Assembly (NCBI RefSeq): GCF_008011855.1
Contig: NZ_VOUX01000005.1
Location: 1-64,000, forward strand
DNA from: Serratia bockelmannii
Lineage (GTDB): Bacteria > Pseudomonadota > Gammaproteobacteria > Enterobacterales > Enterobacteriaceae
Direction: 5' to 3'
DNA length: 64,000 nucleotides
The translations under genes and the position numbers were made by a program. Under the pieces are notes generated by a model. It made no database searches, had not been told where the DNA came from, and saw only the letters and a list, made by a program, of their open reading frames with translations. Shown here one piece after another: positions 61,984 through 64,000 of this stretch; within the stretch, counting starts at the first letter, position 1; each line of letters begins with the position of its first letter.

Positions 61984-63513
61984 ATGTTTAACCTGAGTAA
62001 CGTCAGGATCGCGGACGTTAAAAATGAAGTCCTGGCGGGCTTTGTGGTGGCGGTTTCGATGATCCCCGAGGCGGTCGGCTTTTCGCTGGTCGCCGGTCTT
62101 TCGCCGATCGTCGGTTTACATACCGCGTTTATTATCGGCCTGGTCACGGCGCTGTTCGGCGGCAAGCCGGGCATGGTTTCCGGCGCCGCAGGTTCCATTG
62201 TGGTGGTGCTGATGAGTCTGGCGGCGCAGTACGGCATGGGTTACGTGCTGTGGGCCACGCTGTTTGCCGGGGGGATTCAAATCCTGATCGGCGCCTTCCG
62301 GCTGGGCAAGTTCATTCGCCTGGTGCCGCTGCCGGCGATCCACGGCTTCGTCAATGGCCTGGCGATCGTCATCATGCTGGCGCAGCTGAAGATGATCGCC
62401 GGGCAGGGGCCGCTGATGTACGGCCTGGTGGCGCTGGCGATTGCGGTGGTGGTGCTGTTCCCGCGCCTGACCAAAGCCATTCCGTCTTCGCTGGCGGCGC
62501 TGCTGGTGGTTTCGGCGTTGGCGATCGGCCTCAATCTGCATACGCTGCGGGTGGGCGATCTGGCGGACATTTCCGGCGCGCTGCCGCACTTCAGCCTGCC
62601 GACGGCGCCGTTTACCCTGGAGATGGTGCGGGTGGTGCTACCCTATGCAGTAGTGATTGCCCTGGTCGGTTTGATTGAATCGCTGCTGACCATGACGGTG
62701 CTGGATGAAATGGGCGGCAAGAAGGGCAACGGTAACCGCGAAAGCATCGCGCAGGGCGCCGGTAACGCGGTGTGCGGCCTGTTCGGCTGCTTCGCCGGTT
62801 GTGCGATGATCGGCCAGTCGATCATCAACTTCACCTCGGGCGGGCGCGGGCGCATCTCCGGCACGGTGGGCGCTATCCTGCTGATTTTATTTGTGGTTAG
62901 CCTGTCGCGCTATATCGGCCTGCTGCCAGTGGCGGCGCTGGCCGGGGTGATGCTGGTGGTGTGTTACAACACTTTCGAGTGGAGTTCGCTGCGCCGTTTG
63001 CGTCGTATGCCGAAGGCGGACGCGCTGGTGATGATCGCCGTCACGTTGATCACCATCTTTACCGATCTGGCGGTGGCGGTGATCAGCGGGGTGATTATCT
63101 CGGCGCTGGTGTTCGCCTGGCAGCAGGCACGCATCCGCGTGCGCCAGCGGCAGGTGACGGGCGACGTGGCGGTGTATCGGCTCGATGGTCCGCTGTTCTT
63201 CGGCTCGGCCGCGGCTTTTGCCGAGCTGTTCGAGCCGCAAGGCGATCCGCAGAACGTGGTGCTGGACTTTGCCGGCACCCGGGTGATGGATTCCAGCGGC
63301 GTAGAAGCGATCGATAAGCTGACGGCGCGTTATCTGGCGGCGGGGAAAAGCATTCGTCTGCGCCACCTGAGCGGTGACTGCGTGCGCCTGCTCAAGCGCG
63401 CCGGGCCGTTTTGCAGCCATGAACTGGACGATCCGCAGTATTACGTGGCGGAAGAGGGGTTCGCCGCCGATGATCGCCGCGTGGGCGAGGAGACCTTCAA
63501 CCCGCGCGGCTAA
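61984..63513 (+). CDS. SulP-family inorganic anion transporter
   Basis: A 509-residue inner-membrane transporter. The N-terminal 390 residues are the SulP membrane domain (SMIPEAVGFSLVAGLSPIVGLHTAF is the signature; VSGAAGSIVVVL the substrate-contact helix), the C-terminal 110 a STAS domain (YRLDGPLFFGSAAAFAELF; VLDFAGTRVMDSSGVEAID). Candidates are sulfate, bicarbonate or a dicarboxylate. It is shorter than and different from E. coli DauA, which also lies near pth. ATG at 61984, ribosome site weak. 61650-61983 holds the divergent ychF/sulP promoters and no gene. Confidence 0.9.
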   Translation: MFNLSNVRIADVKNEVLAGFVVAVSMIPEAVGFSLVAGLSPIVGLHTAFIIGLVTALFGGKPGMVSGAAGSIVVVLMSLAAQYGMGYVLWATLFAGGIQILIGAFRLGKFIRLVPLPAIHGFVNGLAIVIMLAQLKMIAGQGPLMYGLVALAIAVVVLFPRLTKAIPSSLAALLVVSALAIGLNLHTLRVGDLADISGALPHFSLPTAPFTLEMVRVVLPYAVVIALVGLIESLLTMTVLDEMGGKKGNGNRESIAQGAGNAVCGLFGCFAGCAMIGQSIINFTSGGRGRISGTVGAILLILFVVSLSRYIGLLPVAALAGVMLVVCYNTFEWSSLRRLRRMPKADALVMIAVTLITIFTDLAVAVISGVIISALVFAWQQARIRVRQRQVTGDVAVYRLDGPLFFGSAAAFAELFEPQGDPQNVVLDFAGTRVMDSSGVEAIDKLTARYLAAGKSIRLRHLSGDCVRLLKRAGPFCSHELDDPQYYVAEEGFAADDRRVGEETFNPRG

Positions 63514-63550
63514 AAGCCGGCAGCGGGCAGGGCGCCCGCTGCGGTAAGGT

Positions 63551-64000
63551 TCAGGCCTGCGCCTTGAAGCTGTGCAGGCGCTGAACGGTTTTTTCCAGCC
63601 CGTCCTTCATCAGCATCTCGGTGCAGCGCAGCGACTCGTCGATCGCTTCGTCAATCATCTTCTGCTCGCTGGCCGGCGGCTTGCCGAGCACGAAGCCCAC
63701 CACCTTGTTCTTGTCGCCCGGATGGCCGATGCCGATGCGCAGGCGGTAGAAGTTCGGGTTATTGCCGAACTTGTTTTGGATGTCTTTCAGGCCGTTGTGG
63801 CCGCCGTTGCCGCCGCCGAGCTTGATTTTTGCCACGCCGGGCGGCAGATCCAGCTCGTCGTGCGCCACCAGGATCTCGTTGGGTTCGATGCGGTAGAAAT
63901 TGGCCATCGCCAGCACCGCTTTGCCGCTCAGGTTCATGAAGGTGGTCGGCACCAGCAGGCGCACGTCGTTGCCCGCCAGATTCAAACGGGCGGTGTAGCC
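63551..64000 (-). CDS. pth: Peptidyl-tRNA hydrolase (partial, 5' end beyond window)
   Basis: The C-terminal 149 codons of Pth, which frees tRNA from prematurely released peptidyl-tRNA. [29 protein letters not shown] (catalytic Asp) and [16 protein letters not shown] with the conserved Asn are present, as is the C-terminal helix. The catalytic His lies in the missing N-terminal part. The frame is open to the window edge. Confidence 0.96.
   Translation of the reverse strand, partial: GYTARLNLAGNDVRLLVPTTFMNLSGKAVLAMANFYRIEPNEILVAHDELDLPPGVAKIKLGGGNGGHNGLKDIQNKFGNNPNFYRLRIGIGHPGDKNKVVGFVLGKPPASEQKMIDEAIDESLRCTEMLMKDGLEKTVQRLHSFKAQA

Overview
The window reads as chromosomal DNA of a Serratia, most likely S. 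marcescens. The proline iminopeptidase (12327-13280) matches, as I recall it, the structurally characterised 317-residue S. marcescens enzyme almost residue for residue. The backbone genes (ghrA, ycdX, ycdY, yebE, ptrB, exoX, holE, ftnA, yobA, yebZ, yebY, sdsR, fabV, dcuSR, ychF, pth) are enterobacterial and mostly GC-rich. Identifications come from reading the sequence and from remembered family members, not from searches.

Layout. 1-1178: two tRNA-Ser(GGA) genes on the minus strand, each followed by tandem ~166-bp repeats that copy the tRNA 3' end and carry their own terminator. 1539-13280: housekeeping block (peptide-type transporter, ghrA, ycdX-ycdY, yebE, ptrB, exoX, a nitrilase-family protein, a 36-aa Lys-rich protein, a zinc-free DksA paralogue behind a Zur-like box, LysR, a Rid protein, pip). 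13381-17840: two small unknown genes, a decayed IS200-type element, holE, ftnA and the yobA-yebZ-yebY copper group. 17972-21568: the small RNA gene sdsR and a 3.5-kb degenerate prophage island bounded by 45-47-bp imperfect repeats that overlap the sdsR terminator. It holds an integrase relic with an amber codon at the catalytic Tyr, an acyltransferase, a tail-fibre relic and a secreted beta-helix protein. 21782-27699: small unknown genes, an APH-like kinase, fabV, a DUF2975/XRE pair under a 39-bp palindrome, and four small secreted proteins. 27737-36046: dcuSR, a class I aldolase-like gene and a divergent ribose-type ABC transporter with two binding proteins. 36186-40990: SDR, NlpA/MetQ lipoprotein, Usp, ArsR-SRPBCC pair, a ClpP paralogue and an SH3-like protein.

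The most unusual part is 41613-50063, a compact seven-gene operon: luciferase-like flavin monooxygenase, isochorismatase-like hydrolase, TrpD-like phosphoribosyltransferase, a fusion of TrpF to an archaeal-type purine phosphoribosyltransferase, an MFS transporter, a UbiD-type decarboxylase and a complete urocanate hydratase. I know of no described pathway with this set. It has less GC-biased codon use than its neighbours. Upstream lie a GntR/HutC-type operator and a CRP-like site, which hint at nutrient-controlled (catabolic) expression, perhaps induced by urocanate or a relative.

50204-57140 is a chaperone-usher fimbrial operon with two chaperones and a terminal HTH gene, next to a LuxR-type regulator. 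58204-64000 holds an HxlR/tautomerase pair, two orphan small genes, ychF, a SulP transporter and the 3' part of pth, which runs off the window.
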